DNA of 64,000 bases from Kribbella catacumbae DSM 19601 (GTDB lineage: Bacteria > Actinomycetota > Actinomycetes > Propionibacteriales > Kribbellaceae), in contig NZ_AQUZ01000003.1 in the NCBI RefSeq assembly GCF_000372465.1, positions 124,001 to 188,000 of the forward strand, read 5' to 3'. The position numbers and the translations under genes are program-made. Of the stretch, positions 17,392 to 26,671 are shown piece after piece; positions within the stretch are counted from its first letter, which is position 1; each line of letters starts with the position of its first letter. A model generated the notes under the pieces. That model searched no databases and was not told the DNA's origin. It was given only the letters and a program-made list of their open reading frames with translations.

Positions 17392-19095
17392 ATGAAGTAC
17401 GCCAAACGAGTAGGACAGGTAATTGCTGCTGGGGTCACCCTGACCCTGGTGGCGACCGCCTGCGGCGGCGGCAGCGATGACGCCGGCAGCCCGACTACTA
17501 CAGGCACGGCCGGGGCCAAGGGGGGCACCGTCACCGTTTACCACGTCAACGACGTCGAGCACCTCGACCCGCAGCGTAACTTCGTCACCGACTCCAGCAT
17601 GATCGGCAAGCTGATCACCCGGACGCTGACGGACTACCGGTACGACGCCAAGGCGAAGAAGATCGTCCTGGAGAACGACCTGGCTGCCAGCTACGAGTCG
17701 ACCCCCGACTTCAAGACCTGGACCTTCAAGCTGAAGGACGGACTGAAGTACGAGGACGGTTCGCCGATCGTTGCCGCCGACATCAAGTACGGCGCCGAGC
17801 GGTCCTTCTCGGCCGACATGCAGGAGGGTGCGCCGTACGCGCACGAGTACCTCGACTGCCCCGGCTACAAGGGCCCCTACATCGCCGGCAACAACGGCGG
17901 CAAGGGCTGTACCGGGATCGAGGTCCCGGACGAGAAGACGGTCGTCTTCAAGCTGAACCGTGCGGTGCCGACCTTCGAGGGCACCGCGAGCATGAAGGTC
18001 TGGTCGCCGGTCCCGAAGGCCAAGGACACCAAGACCGCGTACGACAACAAGCCGGTCTCGACCGGTCCGTACAAGATCGAGTCCTACGTCCGCAAGAAGA
18101 CGCTGGTGCTGGTCCGCAACGAGAACTGGGACCAGAAGACGGACCCGCTGCGTAACGCGCTTCCGGACAAGTTCATCTTCAAGTTCGGTGACGCCGAGGC
18201 GACCGTCGACCAGCGGCTGTTCGCCGATGGTGCGGCTGACAAGAGCTCGGTGAGCTTCGCCGGTGTCCAGCCGGAGAACATCGCCAAGACGAACGGTGCG
18301 ACGGTCAAGGACCGGGTCGTCGAGTCCGAGGACATCTGCCGTCGCTACGTCGCGTTCAACCAGCAGAAGCCGCTGCTGAAGAACCAGAAGATGCGCGAGG
18401 CGCTGTACTACGGTCTCGACCGGACCACCTACCGCGACGGTCGTGGTGGCGAGCGGCTGGCCGCGGTGGTCGACTCGATCATTCCGGACGACATGGACGG
18501 CTACAAGGCGGAGGAGCACTTCAAGGCTCCGCCGGAGGGCGACAAGGAGAAGGCCAAGGCGCTGCTGACCGAGGCCGGTTACAAGGGCGAGAAGCTGACC
18601 CTGGGCACCGCTGACTCGGGTCTGGCCGTCAAGGCTGCCGAGGCCGCGCAGGCATCCTGGAAGGCTATCGGCGTCAACGTCGACATCCGCAAGATCCCGG
18701 GTGACAACTACTACTCGACTCAGCAGGAAGACAAGTCGGCGACCGATCTGATCACCGCCGGCTGGTGCTACGACTGGGCGAGCCTTGCGACCGTCGTTCC
18801 GCCGGTTCTCGGACCGGACACCACGGCGCCGAACAAGGCCGCGCAGAACAACTACGGCCGTAGCAACGTGGGCTGGGACAAGATGGCCGAACTGGCCAAG
18901 GAGACCGACAAGGCCAAGCTCACCAGCGGCCTGTCCGACCTGTACGCCGAGATCATGAAGACGGCGCCGCTGGTGCCGACCGTTCAGGACCTCAACGTGT
19001 ACGTCGTCGGCTCCAACATCGACAACGGCGTGGCAGACCCCAACACGGGTGGTCTGATCGACCTCACCCAGATCGGTCTGAAGAAGGCCAACTGA
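17392..19095 (+). CDS. ABC transporter substrate-binding lipoprotein (SBP_bac_5)
   Basis: The 567-residue protein starts with a lipoprotein signal (MKYAKRVGQVIAAGVTLTLV, lipobox ATAC at about residue 23), so it is anchored outside the membrane. The rest has the family 5 binding-protein pattern (VNDVEHLDPQRNF, DGLKYEDGSPIVAADIKYG). It delivers peptides or similar solutes to the upstream permeases. ATG at 17392 is preferred for its AAGGA site and compact signal. A 186-bp gap separates it from the ATPase gene, so it may have its own promoter. Confidence 0.93.
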   Translation: MKYAKRVGQVIAAGVTLTLVATACGGGSDDAGSPTTTGTAGAKGGTVTVYHVNDVEHLDPQRNFVTDSSMIGKLITRTLTDYRYDAKAKKIVLENDLAASYESTPDFKTWTFKLKDGLKYEDGSPIVAADIKYGAERSFSADMQEGAPYAHEYLDCPGYKGPYIAGNNGGKGCTGIEVPDEKTVVFKLNRAVPTFEGTASMKVWSPVPKAKDTKTAYDNKPVSTGPYKIESYVRKKTLVLVRNENWDQKTDPLRNALPDKFIFKFGDAEATVDQRLFADGAADKSSVSFAGVQPENIAKTNGATVKDRVVESEDICRRYVAFNQQKPLLKNQKMREALYYGLDRTTYRDGRGGERLAAVVDSIIPDDMDGYKAEEHFKAPPEGDKEKAKALLTEAGYKGEKLTLGTADSGLAVKAAEAAQASWKAIGVNVDIRKIPGDNYYSTQQEDKSATDLITAGWCYDWASLATVVPPVLGPDTTAPNKAAQNNYGRSNVGWDKMAELAKETDKAKLTSGLSDLYAEIMKTAPLVPTVQDLNVYVVGSNIDNGVADPNTGGLIDLTQIGLKKAN

Positions 19096-19133
19096 TCGAG
19101 GTGCAGGACCCATCGCCAGGTAGGTGATGAGAG

Positions 19134-19159
19134 GGGCGGTTCCCTTCGGGGAGCCGCCC
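19134..19159 (+). terminator. Terminator of the peptide-ABC operon
   Basis: The stem GGGCGGTTCCC / GGGAGCCGCCC (one G-U pair) is closed by a TTCG tetraloop and followed by TTCTTCCTT. It lies 38 bp after the binding-protein stop, between convergent genes. Confidence 0.85.
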
Positions 19160-19183
19160 TTCTTCCTTGTCCAAGTCCTGGGA

Positions 19184-21544
19184 TCAGGTGGAGCGGAGGA
19201 GTTGCTCCAGGGCGGCGGCGCCGTGGGCGTCGTGCTGCTCATGGATGGACAGGGCGATCCGCCACTCGCGCCGGGCCTCCGGGAGACGGCCCTGGGCCCG
19301 GTGGACCTCGCCGAGGCTCTTGCGGATGTCCGCCTCGCACAGCCAGTCGCCGTACTGCCCCGCGATGGCCAGGCCCTCGCTCTGGGCGGCGATGGCTTCG
19401 TCGTACCGGCCTTGCGCCATCCGGAGGCGGCCGAGCTCGTTGAGTACTTCGGCCTGCGGGATCGCCGTGCGCGCGATGCGATAGAGAGTCAGACTCTGGT
19501 GCAGGGCTTCGCAGGCGACGTCGTACTGGCCGGCCTCGCGGTAGGCGACGCCTACGTTCTGGGCGATCATGCCGCGGTACTTCTCCTGGCCCGGCTCGAC
19601 CAGGATGTCCATCGCCTCGTCGAACAGCCGGCGGGCCGAGTCGGCCATCCCGGTCTTCAGGTAGAGCATGCCGAGCGCCAGGCAGGCCCAGGCCGCTCGC
19701 GGCGGGATCCCCAGTCGCAGGCCGATCTCGCGGGCGCGTTCGGCGTACGGGATGCCGTCGGTGGTCCGGCCGGTGCGTTCCAGGACATGGCTGAGGCTGC
19801 TCAGGCAGAGTGCTTGGAGGTTGCCGTCGCCTGAGGCCTCTGCGGAGTCGACTGCCCGGCGCAGAGGAGCCACGGCTTGCTCGTGCTGGCCCAGCTCGGC
19901 ATGAGCGGCGCCGAGGTCGTGCAGCACTAGGCCTTCCGCGATGCGGTCGGGTCCGCCGCTCACCAGGCGCAGTACGGCCTCGTTGGCTTGTAGCCACTCG
20001 AGCCAGGCCCGGCGGAGGGCGTAGTACGCGTTGAGGCCGACAGTGAGCTGTACTGCGAGGCTGGGCTGGTCCACGGCAGCCTGCTGCACGACGCCGACCA
20101 GGTTGGCCCGCTCCTTGTCCAGCCAGGTGAGTACGTCGTCCTGGCTGGACAGGTCCTGCGCGCCGGTGAGCCACTCCTTGTCGAGCCACCCGTCACGAGT
20201 CACCCCGTGTCCGGCGTACTCGCTGGCCTTCCAGACAACGGCGGAGACCCGCCTGATCCACCTGCTGTTGGCAGCCGCCTTGGCCGGCTCGGTCAGCATC
20301 TGCTCGGCCAGCTCACGCGCAGCCACTCGTACGAGGTCGTGCAGCCGGTACAGCCCAGGGCTGGGCGTCGCGAGCAGGTGCACGTCCACCAGCCGCTCGA
20401 GTACTACGACAGCCTCCGGCTCAGGACTGTCCGACAGGGCAGCCGCCAGTGCCGAGGTGAGATCTACTGAGTCCGACAACCCAAGCAGCGCGAACATAGT
20501 GACGGCCTGTACGTCGATCGGGTCGTCGCTGCCGGCCAGTTGCTCGATCGACAGCACCAGCGTCGCCCGTACGCCGGAGTCGTCCAGCTGCAGCTCGTCC
20601 AGCCGGCGACGGCCGTCCGCCAGCCGCTCGGCGAGGTGGGCGACCGGCCAGGTCGGGCGGGACGCCAGCCGCGCACCTGCCATCCGTATTGCCAGCGGCA
20701 GGCCACCGCACTGCCGCACCACCTCCGCGCAGTCGCTCTCTGGCGCGTCTGGGCGCTCTGAGATGCGACGGAGCATCTCGATGGACTCCTCCAGCGGCGG
20801 CTCACCCAACTGGAACTGGCGGCCACTCAGCCCGGCCATGCTGCGGCGACTCGTCACGATGGCCGCACTGCCGCCGGAACCCGGCAGCAGCGGCCGGACC
20901 TGCTCATGGTCGGAGGCGTTGTCGAGCAGTAGCACCAGGCGGCGGCCTGCGAGCGCAGTACGGAAGCGGCCGGTTGCTGTCGCCAGGTCTGCGGGTGGGG
21001 TCTCGCCCAGGTCCTCCAGTAGGTAGGTCAGGGCGTCCAGGGGTTCTAGTGGCGGGCCGATGCCGAAGCCGCGCAGGTCGAGGTACAGCTGGCCGTCCGG
21101 GAAGTGCTCTGCGACCTGGTGAGCGGCGTGGATGGCCAGAGTGGTTTTGCCAATGCCACCCATGCCGGTGATGGCTGTAACGCTGGCGCCCTTCACAGAG
21201 GCCAAGTGCTTGGTCAGCAGCTCCATCTCCCGGACCCGTCCGGTGAAGTCGCCACTCGCGAACGGCAGCTGCCTGGGCGAGGCCGCCAGGGCTGGCTTGG
21301 GTCTGGTCTTGTCGCTGCGGCCGCGGCGGGAGGCTGCGGAGGCCAGAGCGGCCTTCTGGTCCGCGTCCAGGTGGAGGGCGTCGGCCAGGGCCTCGACCGT
21401 GCTGAGCTGCGGGTAGCGCCGGGTGCCGCGCTCGAGGGTGCTGATCGCCTGCACGCTGATCCCGGAGCCGGCCGACAGCTCGTCCTGGGTCAGGCCGGCG
21501 GCGGTCCGGTGCCGCCGGAGCAGGGCCGCGAACTGCGAGTCCAC
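19184..21544 (-). CDS. XRE-STAND (NB-ARC)-TPR transcriptional regulator
   Basis: The 786-residue protein has an N-terminal XRE HTH (residues 5-62, GLTQDELSAGSGISVQAIS), an NB-ARC ATPase with P-loop GMGGIGKTT (127-135), Walker B LVLLLD (203-208), IVTSRR and GLPLAIRMAG, then a C-terminal half of TPR repeats from about residue 540. STAND proteins of this type act as ligand-gated switches; here DNA binding is the likely output. GTG at 21544 has GGAGG 8 nt upstream. It is divergent from a small LuxR-type gene. No biosynthetic cluster is adjacent, so the target is unknown. Confidence 0.9.
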   Translation of the reverse strand: MDSQFAALLRRHRTAAGLTQDELSAGSGISVQAISTLERGTRRYPQLSTVEALADALHLDADQKAALASAASRRGRSDKTRPKPALAASPRQLPFASGDFTGRVREMELLTKHLASVKGASVTAITGMGGIGKTTLAIHAAHQVAEHFPDGQLYLDLRGFGIGPPLEPLDALTYLLEDLGETPPADLATATGRFRTALAGRRLVLLLDNASDHEQVRPLLPGSGGSAAIVTSRRSMAGLSGRQFQLGEPPLEESIEMLRRISERPDAPESDCAEVVRQCGGLPLAIRMAGARLASRPTWPVAHLAERLADGRRRLDELQLDDSGVRATLVLSIEQLAGSDDPIDVQAVTMFALLGLSDSVDLTSALAAALSDSPEPEAVVVLERLVDVHLLATPSPGLYRLHDLVRVAARELAEQMLTEPAKAAANSRWIRRVSAVVWKASEYAGHGVTRDGWLDKEWLTGAQDLSSQDDVLTWLDKERANLVGVVQQAAVDQPSLAVQLTVGLNAYYALRRAWLEWLQANEAVLRLVSGGPDRIAEGLVLHDLGAAHAELGQHEQAVAPLRRAVDSAEASGDGNLQALCLSSLSHVLERTGRTTDGIPYAERAREIGLRLGIPPRAAWACLALGMLYLKTGMADSARRLFDEAMDILVEPGQEKYRGMIAQNVGVAYREAGQYDVACEALHQSLTLYRIARTAIPQAEVLNELGRLRMAQGRYDEAIAAQSEGLAIAGQYGDWLCEADIRKSLGEVHRAQGRLPEARREWRIALSIHEQHDAHGAAALEQLLRST

Positions 21545-21573
21545 TCCTGTGACCTCCAGCGATCGCCGACTTT

Positions 21574-21595
21574 TGTATGGGTGAACTGTATGGGT
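21574..21595. promoter_or_regulatory. Direct repeat in a divergent promoter region
   Basis: TGTATGGGT occurs twice (21574-21582 and 21587-21595), 13 bp apart, between the divergent STAND and LuxR-type genes. It is a candidate binding site for either protein; the evidence is position only. Confidence 0.35.
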
Positions 21596-21663
21596 TGTAC
21601 CTGGTGACCCGGTCGGGGCCGGTCGAGGATTGGACCTGCACGTCGACTGGGGAGGAGATGTTG

Positions 21664-21960
21664 ATGTCGGTTTACCAGGCTGTTCCTGTGGTGCGACGCG
21701 AGGACTTCGCGCCGGAGGTCGTCTGTGAGGTCTACGAGCTGCGGTCGCGGCGCCGGACGCCGGCTGTCGCGAAGGAGCTCACCAGCCGCCAGGTCACCAT
21801 CGGCCGGCTGATGGCGACCGGAGCCAAGGATGCCGCGATCGCCCGCCAGCTGGGGCTCTCGCTGCGCACGGTCCGGGCCGAGATCAGTGCGCTGATCGCC
21901 GGGCTCGGTGCCAGGTCACGGTTCCAGGCCGGCTGTCTGCTGGTCCGCCGGTTCGGCTAG
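21664..21960 (+). CDS. Small LuxR-type HTH regulator
   Basis: The 98-residue protein is essentially a lone GerE/LuxR HTH: LTSRQVTIGRLMATGAKDAA followed by IARQLGLSLRTVRAEISALI and a GARSRFQAG tail. No receiver or sensor domain is present. ATG at 21664 is 8 nt after GGGGAGG; a second ATG lies two codons upstream. It is divergent from the STAND regulator and could work with it. Confidence 0.8.
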   Translation: MSVYQAVPVVRREDFAPEVVCEVYELRSRRRTPAVAKELTSRQVTIGRLMATGAKDAAIARQLGLSLRTVRAEISALIAGLGARSRFQAGCLLVRRFG

Positions 21961-22018
21961 GACCCAGCGGCTGATCCAGGGCCGGGAAACTGTCCGGAGG
22001 CCCACGTAGGCTGGCGAT

Positions 22019-22930
22019 ATGAGTGAGCTTCCCGACCGCAGGCTGCTGCTGGTCCATGCCCATCCGGACGACGAGACGATCAACAACGGCGTGACGATGG
22101 CGAGGTATGTCGCCGAGGGAGCGCAGGTCACTCTGATCACCTGCACCCTCGGCGAGGAGGGCGAGGTGCTGGTCCCGGAGCTGGAGCACCTGGCCTCCGA
22201 CCAGAGCGACGAGCTCGGCAAGCACCGGATCGGCGAGCTGGCGGCCGCGATGGACGAGCTGGGTGTCACCGACCACCGCTTCCTCGGCGGCCCGGGCAAG
22301 TACCGCGACACCGGGATGATCTACGACGAGCAGGGCAATGCCGCTGTCCCGCCGGAGACCCGGTCGGACAGCTTCTGGCAGGCCGACCTGCTGGCCGCGG
22401 CGAACGACCTGGTGCCGGTGATCCGCGAGGTTCGCCCGCAGGTCATGGTCACCTACGACCAGTACGGCAACTACGGCCACCCGGACCACGTCAAGGCACA
22501 CCGCGTCGCGACGTACGCCGCAGCCCTGGCCGCGGCACCGTCGTACCGGGAGGACCTGGGGGAGGCCTGGGACATCTCGAAGGTCTACTGGCTGGCGATG
22601 GCCGAGTCGGCCATGCGGGAGAGCCTGCGCAGGCTTCGCGAGTCGGGCGACACCACGACGTTCGAGGGGCTGGACCCCGAGGGCCCACTCGGCCCGTACG
22701 TCACACCGGACCGCTACGTCGACTGCGTGATCAACGCCGAGGAATACCTCGATCGCAAAATGAACGCGATGAAGGCCCACGCCACCCAGATCACCCTCGA
22801 CGGCCCGTTCTTCGCTCTCTCGAACAACAACGGTCTCGAGATCTGGGGCAGCGAGGCCTACCGGCTCGTCAAGGGCACGGCGGCCCCGGGGCCTGACGGC
22901 GTGGAGAACGACCTCTTCGCCGGTCTGTGA
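22019..22930 (+). CDS. mshB: Mycothiol biosynthesis deacetylase MshB
   Basis: The 303-residue zinc hydrolase has the AHPDDE motif (H15, D18) and GHPDH (H158) as metal ligands, in the LmbE-like fold. It removes the acetyl group from GlcNAc-inositol in mycothiol synthesis. Full length, with TFEGLDPEGPLGPYVTPD characteristic of MshB rather than the amidase Mca. Single gene with its own promoter region. It supports placement of the organism in the actinobacteria. Confidence 0.93.
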   Translation: MSELPDRRLLLVHAHPDDETINNGVTMARYVAEGAQVTLITCTLGEEGEVLVPELEHLASDQSDELGKHRIGELAAAMDELGVTDHRFLGGPGKYRDTGMIYDEQGNAAVPPETRSDSFWQADLLAAANDLVPVIREVRPQVMVTYDQYGNYGHPDHVKAHRVATYAAALAAAPSYREDLGEAWDISKVYWLAMAESAMRESLRRLRESGDTTTFEGLDPEGPLGPYVTPDRYVDCVINAEEYLDRKMNAMKAHATQITLDGPFFALSNNNGLEIWGSEAYRLVKGTAAPGPDGVENDLFAGL

Positions 22931-23528
22931 GTCCATCAAGAGAGATAGTTGTGGAAATTGGTTCGGCCGTCAGTTCCGATCCCCGTCAGAGGTCGGCCCC
23001 GAGTGATTGGTGACTAATCTTTTGGGGCGACCGTTGGCCGACAATCGACCTGTTGCGCGCGAGAAAGCGAGACGGATAGCAGTCGCCATGAACGCTGGGC
23101 GGCATGACTATCATCGTCGGCCAGATGGTTCGTGGAAGATCGGCCCAGGTTCGGGGAAGGTCACAGCCCCTTGGGGCTGCAAAGGGACCGCAAACAAGCC
23201 GAACGCTCACTCATATCCGCCGGGGTTGGGATGGAGTGCGAAGCAGGTTTGTGCGGGTGATTCGGAGTTCAGAAGGTCTGTGCATACCTCCAGTACCTCG
23301 ACTACTACGGGAAGTGGACAAACCGGTCCACTAGGAGTTGCAGTCGGGAGACTGTTGCAACCACGATGTACTGGGGTGACTCCGACACGTGCGCCCACGC
23401 CGGCCGCGGAACGTACCGTACGTGGGGGATCGGCTCGCTTGGCCTGACGGCGTGCAGAATTCTGCCAGCGCCTACTCGGACTCAGTTGTCTTGTGTTGAA
23501 GCTGAGACCCCAGACTCGGAGGGCGAAG
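22931..23528. other. Lower-GC interval without an intact gene
   Basis: About 600 bases between mshB and the LolA-like orphan look lower in GC than the flanks. One frame (about 23007-23220) reads HDYHRRPDGSW and PWGC, resembling secreted small proteins, and another frame continues after 23261; there is an in-frame stop at 23258. I read this as a decayed or transferred gene, not a functional one. Confidence 0.4.
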
Positions 23529-23551
23529 ATGAGCACCTGGTCGATGTCTGA
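23261..23551 (+). pseudogene. Possible remnant of a small cysteine-containing protein
   Basis: The 96-codon open stretch reads CAYLQYLDYYGKWTNRS, MYWGDSDTCAHAGRGTYRTW and GIGSLGL, compositionally more protein-like than its shadows, but lacks a plausible start and is preceded by an in-frame stop. It overlaps the start of the next gene. Tentative. Confidence 0.25.
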
Positions 23552-24095
23552 CCAGTCACCACAGCCGGTTGGCTCGTTCAGAATCTCGGATGTTGTGGTG
23601 GCGACTCTCGCGTCAACCGGAGCTCTTCGCTTCGCCCCTCGCTCTCTGGACTGCTGGATCGCACGTGAGCAGATCGCCGTGCGTTCCGGCAGCGGAGAGC
23701 TGCTATGGGTGGAGGATACGGACCCTGCAAACATTGGCCCCGACGCTCCGTCCCACCTGATCGACCTGCCGGTACCGGAGGTCCTCGCGATTCGAGATTT
23801 ATCTTCTGTGTGTGGCTGGCTGGGCGTTACGATGCCGGCGGCTGCAGCGGGTATTTCCTGTGAGTTTCTCGGGCGCCCGACCCAGCGGTATGAGTTTCGC
23901 CATCCTCGATACAAGAGCATTTCAGTCATTGAGGATGATGAGACCGGGCTTGTCATGGAGGTGCAGGCTATGTCTGCCGAGCACGGCGAACAGCATCTTC
24001 AGGTCACCCGCTTCAGCGTTGTCCCGTGGAGATCCGAGCTCTTCCCGCCTTTCGAGGCATCCCCCGCTGGCCCGTTGGGCGATAACGGCCCTTAG
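23529..24095 (+). CDS. Hypothetical protein, weakly LolA/RseB-like
   Basis: The 188-residue protein has no signal peptide or membrane segment. The C-terminal part (YEFRHPRYKSISVIEDDETG then LVMEVQ and VTRFSVVPWRSELFPPF) resembles the end of LolA/RseB-like domains, where a diagnostic DxxTGL segment is followed by a final strand pair. ATG at 23529 has GGAGG 6 nt upstream. Codon use is less GC-rich than that of neighbours, suggesting transfer. I cannot assign a function. Confidence 0.55.
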   Translation: MSTWSMSDQSPQPVGSFRISDVVVATLASTGALRFAPRSLDCWIAREQIAVRSGSGELLWVEDTDPANIGPDAPSHLIDLPVPEVLAIRDLSSVCGWLGVTMPAAAAGISCEFLGRPTQRYEFRHPRYKSISVIEDDETGLVMEVQAMSAEHGEQHLQVTRFSVVPWRSELFPPFEASPAGPLGDNGP

Positions 24096-24246
24096 GGGCC
24101 GGCTTTGAGCGGTTAGCCCGTGATCGTGGGGTGAGGCCGCCGCGCTAAGCTAAGAGCGGCATGGTGAGGAGCCGCGACCTACTGGCGTGAGCGGTTCCAC
24201 ACGCTCAGTTGAGGCGTCAACCTTCCGGGGGTCTTAGGCTGCTGGG

Positions 24247-24762
24247 GTGAACCCGGATCCCAGTGGCAGTGTCGACGCCGGGGCGTTCCGTGCTGCGATG
24301 GGCCGGTTCGCGTCGGGCATCACAATCATGAGCACGATGCAGGGCGGGGTCGCGCACGCGATGACCGCGAACGCGTTCACCTCCGTCTCGCTGGATCCGC
24401 CGCTGGTGCTGGTGTGTGTCGACTACGCGGTCCGGATGCACGACGCGGTACTGGAGCGTGGGGACTGGGCGATCTCGGTACTGGCCGACACCCATCGGGA
24501 GATCGCTGAGCGGTTCGCCAAGTCGGGGCGGGACCTGTACAGCCAGTTCGACGGGATCGGCACCCAGCCGGGGCCGAAGACCGGCTGCCCGCTGATCGAG
24601 GGAGCGCTCTCCTGGCTCGAGTGCCGGACCTGGGCGACGTACCCGGGCGGCGACCACACGATCGTCGTCGGCGAGGTCCTGAGCCTCGGCACCGGCGAGC
24701 CGGATGACCCCTCGGCCCTGATCTACTACGCGGGCGGGTACCGGGCACTCAAGGGCAGATAA
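24247..24762 (+). CDS. Flavin reductase-like FMN-binding protein
   Basis: The 171-residue protein has the split-barrel flavin reductase pattern: FRAAMGRFASGITIMST, THAMTANAFTSVSLDPPLV-like core (here AHAMTANAFTSVSLDPPLVL) and a final IYYAGGYRAL. The family supplies reduced flavin to two-component monooxygenases. GTG at 24247. No oxygenase partner is adjacent. Confidence 0.88.
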   Translation: MNPDPSGSVDAGAFRAAMGRFASGITIMSTMQGGVAHAMTANAFTSVSLDPPLVLVCVDYAVRMHDAVLERGDWAISVLADTHREIAERFAKSGRDLYSQFDGIGTQPGPKTGCPLIEGALSWLECRTWATYPGGDHTIVVGEVLSLGTGEPDDPSALIYYAGGYRALKGR

Positions 24763-24827
24763 ACCTGCCCTGTCCTGTAGTCTGTGCCGTTGCTGTCACA
24801 TGGTTTCGAGCAGGAGGACTTCGTCCG

Positions 24828-26612
24828 GTGGGGAGAAAGCAGCTCGCGGGGATCATCGCCGCGGCGGGGCTCGGGGTGCTCGTGGTCGGTTATGGTCTGG
24901 CGTTCGCGCTGACCGGCGACAAGGTGCCAGGGGATACGACAGTGCTGGGGATCTCCCTCGGCGGACTGTCCGAGGACGACGCGAAGGCCAAGTTGCAGGC
25001 CGGGCTGAAGGATCGCCTGGTGCTGCCGATCAAGGTCAAGGCGGGCCCGTCGACGTACCAGGTGAAGCCCGCTGAGGCCGGCCTCACCCTCGACGTGGAC
25101 GCCACCATCGCCGAGGCGGGTGCCGGGCGCAGCCTCAACCCGGCCCGGATCTGGCAGGGGATGACCGGCGGCGACGCGGTCCAGCCGGTGGTCGCCAAGG
25201 ACGAGGCCAAGCTGAAGGCCGCCATCGAGAAGCTGGCCACCCAGGTCAACCGGCCGGCCACCGAAGGCACCATCACCTTCGTGAAGGCCAAGGCCGTCCA
25301 GCACCCGTCGGCCGACGGCCTGCAGGTGGACAACGAGAAGGCCACCGAGACGGTCGTCTCCGGCTTCCCGTCGGACGGCAACCCGAAGGACCTGCAGGTC
25401 AGCGTGACCAAGCCGAAGGCCGGGAGCGAGGCCATCGACAAGGCGATGACCGAGTACGCCGTGCCCGCGATGTCCGGCCCGGTCCGGCTGACCGTCGGGG
25501 ACAAGAGCGCCGACCTGCAGCCGGAGGAGATCGCTCCCGCGCTGACCCTGGTTGCGAAGGACGGCGGCTTCACGCCGAGCCTGAACGCAAAGCTGCTGGA
25601 GCCGCTGTTCGTCGAACGGTTCAAGAAGCTCGAGACACTGCCGAAGGACGCCACGGTGCAGATCGTGGCCGGCAAGCCGAAGGTGATCCCGGCCGTCGAC
25701 GGCATGGTCGTCGCCCGCGACAAGGTGGCCCCGGCGATCCTCGCGCTGCTGCCGAAGCCGTCGGGTCAGCGGACCGCCGCGGTCGGCCTCTCGCACACCA
25801 AGGCCGCCGTCACCACCGAGGCGGCCACGGCGCTGGGGATCAAGGAGGTGATGGGGCAGTTCACCACCAAGTTCCCGCACGCCACCTACCGCAACGTGAA
25901 CATCGGCACCGCCGCCCGCAAGATCAACGGCACGATGCTCAAGCCGAACGAGATGTTCAGCCTGAACAAGATCGTCGGCGAGCGGACCAAGGCGAACGGG
26001 TTCACCGAGGGCAACATCATCAACGGCGGCAAGTTCGTCCTGGACCTCGGCGGCGGCGTCTCGCAGTCGGCCACGACGACCTTCAACGCGGCCTTCTTCG
26101 CCGGCCTGAAGGATGTCGAGCACAAGGCGCACAGCGTCTACATCAACCGCTACCCGGTCGGCCGCGAGGCGACCGTGGCCTGGCCGTCGGTGGACCTGAA
26201 GTTCCTCAACGACTCCGGGCACGGCATCCTCGTGCAGACCCTGTTCACGGCCTCGACGCCGAACAGCCCGGGCGTCATCACGGTGAAGATCTGGGGCACC
26301 AAGGTCTGGGACATCACCGCCGGACAGTCGGAGAAGACGAACTTCCGCGCCCCCGGGCTGGTCTACAACACCGAGCCGAACTGCCGGGCGCAGGCGCCGA
26401 CCGGTGGCTTCGACATCAAGATCTACCGGTACTTCGCGAAGAACGGCCAGCGGGTCAAGACCGAGTCGTTCGTCACGAACTACAACGCGGCCGACGATAT
26501 CCGCTGCGGTCCGAAGCCGGGTACTACGCCGCCCACGCCGCCGGCCTCGACCGACACGCCACCGACGCCGAGCACGGGCAAACCGTCCACCACCACCCGC
26601 CCACCCAGCTGA
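24828..26612 (+). CDS. VanW family protein with YoaR-like domains
   Basis: The 594-residue protein has an N-terminal membrane anchor (about residues 5-27), two YoaR-like putative peptidoglycan-binding segments, a VanW domain in the C-terminal half (KFPHATYRNVNIGTAARKIN, MLKPNEMFSLN, GGGVSQSATT) and a Thr/Pro-rich tail. It is probably extracytoplasmic and wall-associated. VanW proteins occur near glycopeptide-resistance genes but also widely as housekeeping proteins; no van cluster is present. GTG start with AGGAGG upstream. Confidence 0.88.
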   Translation: MGRKQLAGIIAAAGLGVLVVGYGLAFALTGDKVPGDTTVLGISLGGLSEDDAKAKLQAGLKDRLVLPIKVKAGPSTYQVKPAEAGLTLDVDATIAEAGAGRSLNPARIWQGMTGGDAVQPVVAKDEAKLKAAIEKLATQVNRPATEGTITFVKAKAVQHPSADGLQVDNEKATETVVSGFPSDGNPKDLQVSVTKPKAGSEAIDKAMTEYAVPAMSGPVRLTVGDKSADLQPEEIAPALTLVAKDGGFTPSLNAKLLEPLFVERFKKLETLPKDATVQIVAGKPKVIPAVDGMVVARDKVAPAILALLPKPSGQRTAAVGLSHTKAAVTTEAATALGIKEVMGQFTTKFPHATYRNVNIGTAARKINGTMLKPNEMFSLNKIVGERTKANGFTEGNIINGGKFVLDLGGGVSQSATTTFNAAFFAGLKDVEHKAHSVYINRYPVGREATVAWPSVDLKFLNDSGHGILVQTLFTASTPNSPGVITVKIWGTKVWDITAGQSEKTNFRAPGLVYNTEPNCRAQAPTGGFDIKIYRYFAKNGQRVKTESFVTNYNAADDIRCGPKPGTTPPTPPASTDTPPTPSTGKPSTTTRPPS

Positions 26613-26625
26613 ACCATCGTCGACC

Positions 26626-26650
26626 GGGCCGTCCCGGTTCGGGGCGGCCC
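26626..26650. terminator. Bidirectional terminator hairpin
   Basis: GGGCCG / CGGCCC with an inner CCC / GGG pairing around GGTTC, located between the convergent VanW and PemK-like genes. Confidence 0.65.
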
Positions 26651-26671
26651 TTCGTCCTGTCCGGCCCGGGT

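Noticed and set aside
17383..19242. Long minus-strand open frame opposite the peptide-binding protein
   Set aside because: Shadow frame; the plus strand encodes a clear lipoprotein.
24828..26612. Vancomycin-resistance locus
   Set aside because: Only VanW is present; no vanHAX or VanRS genes.
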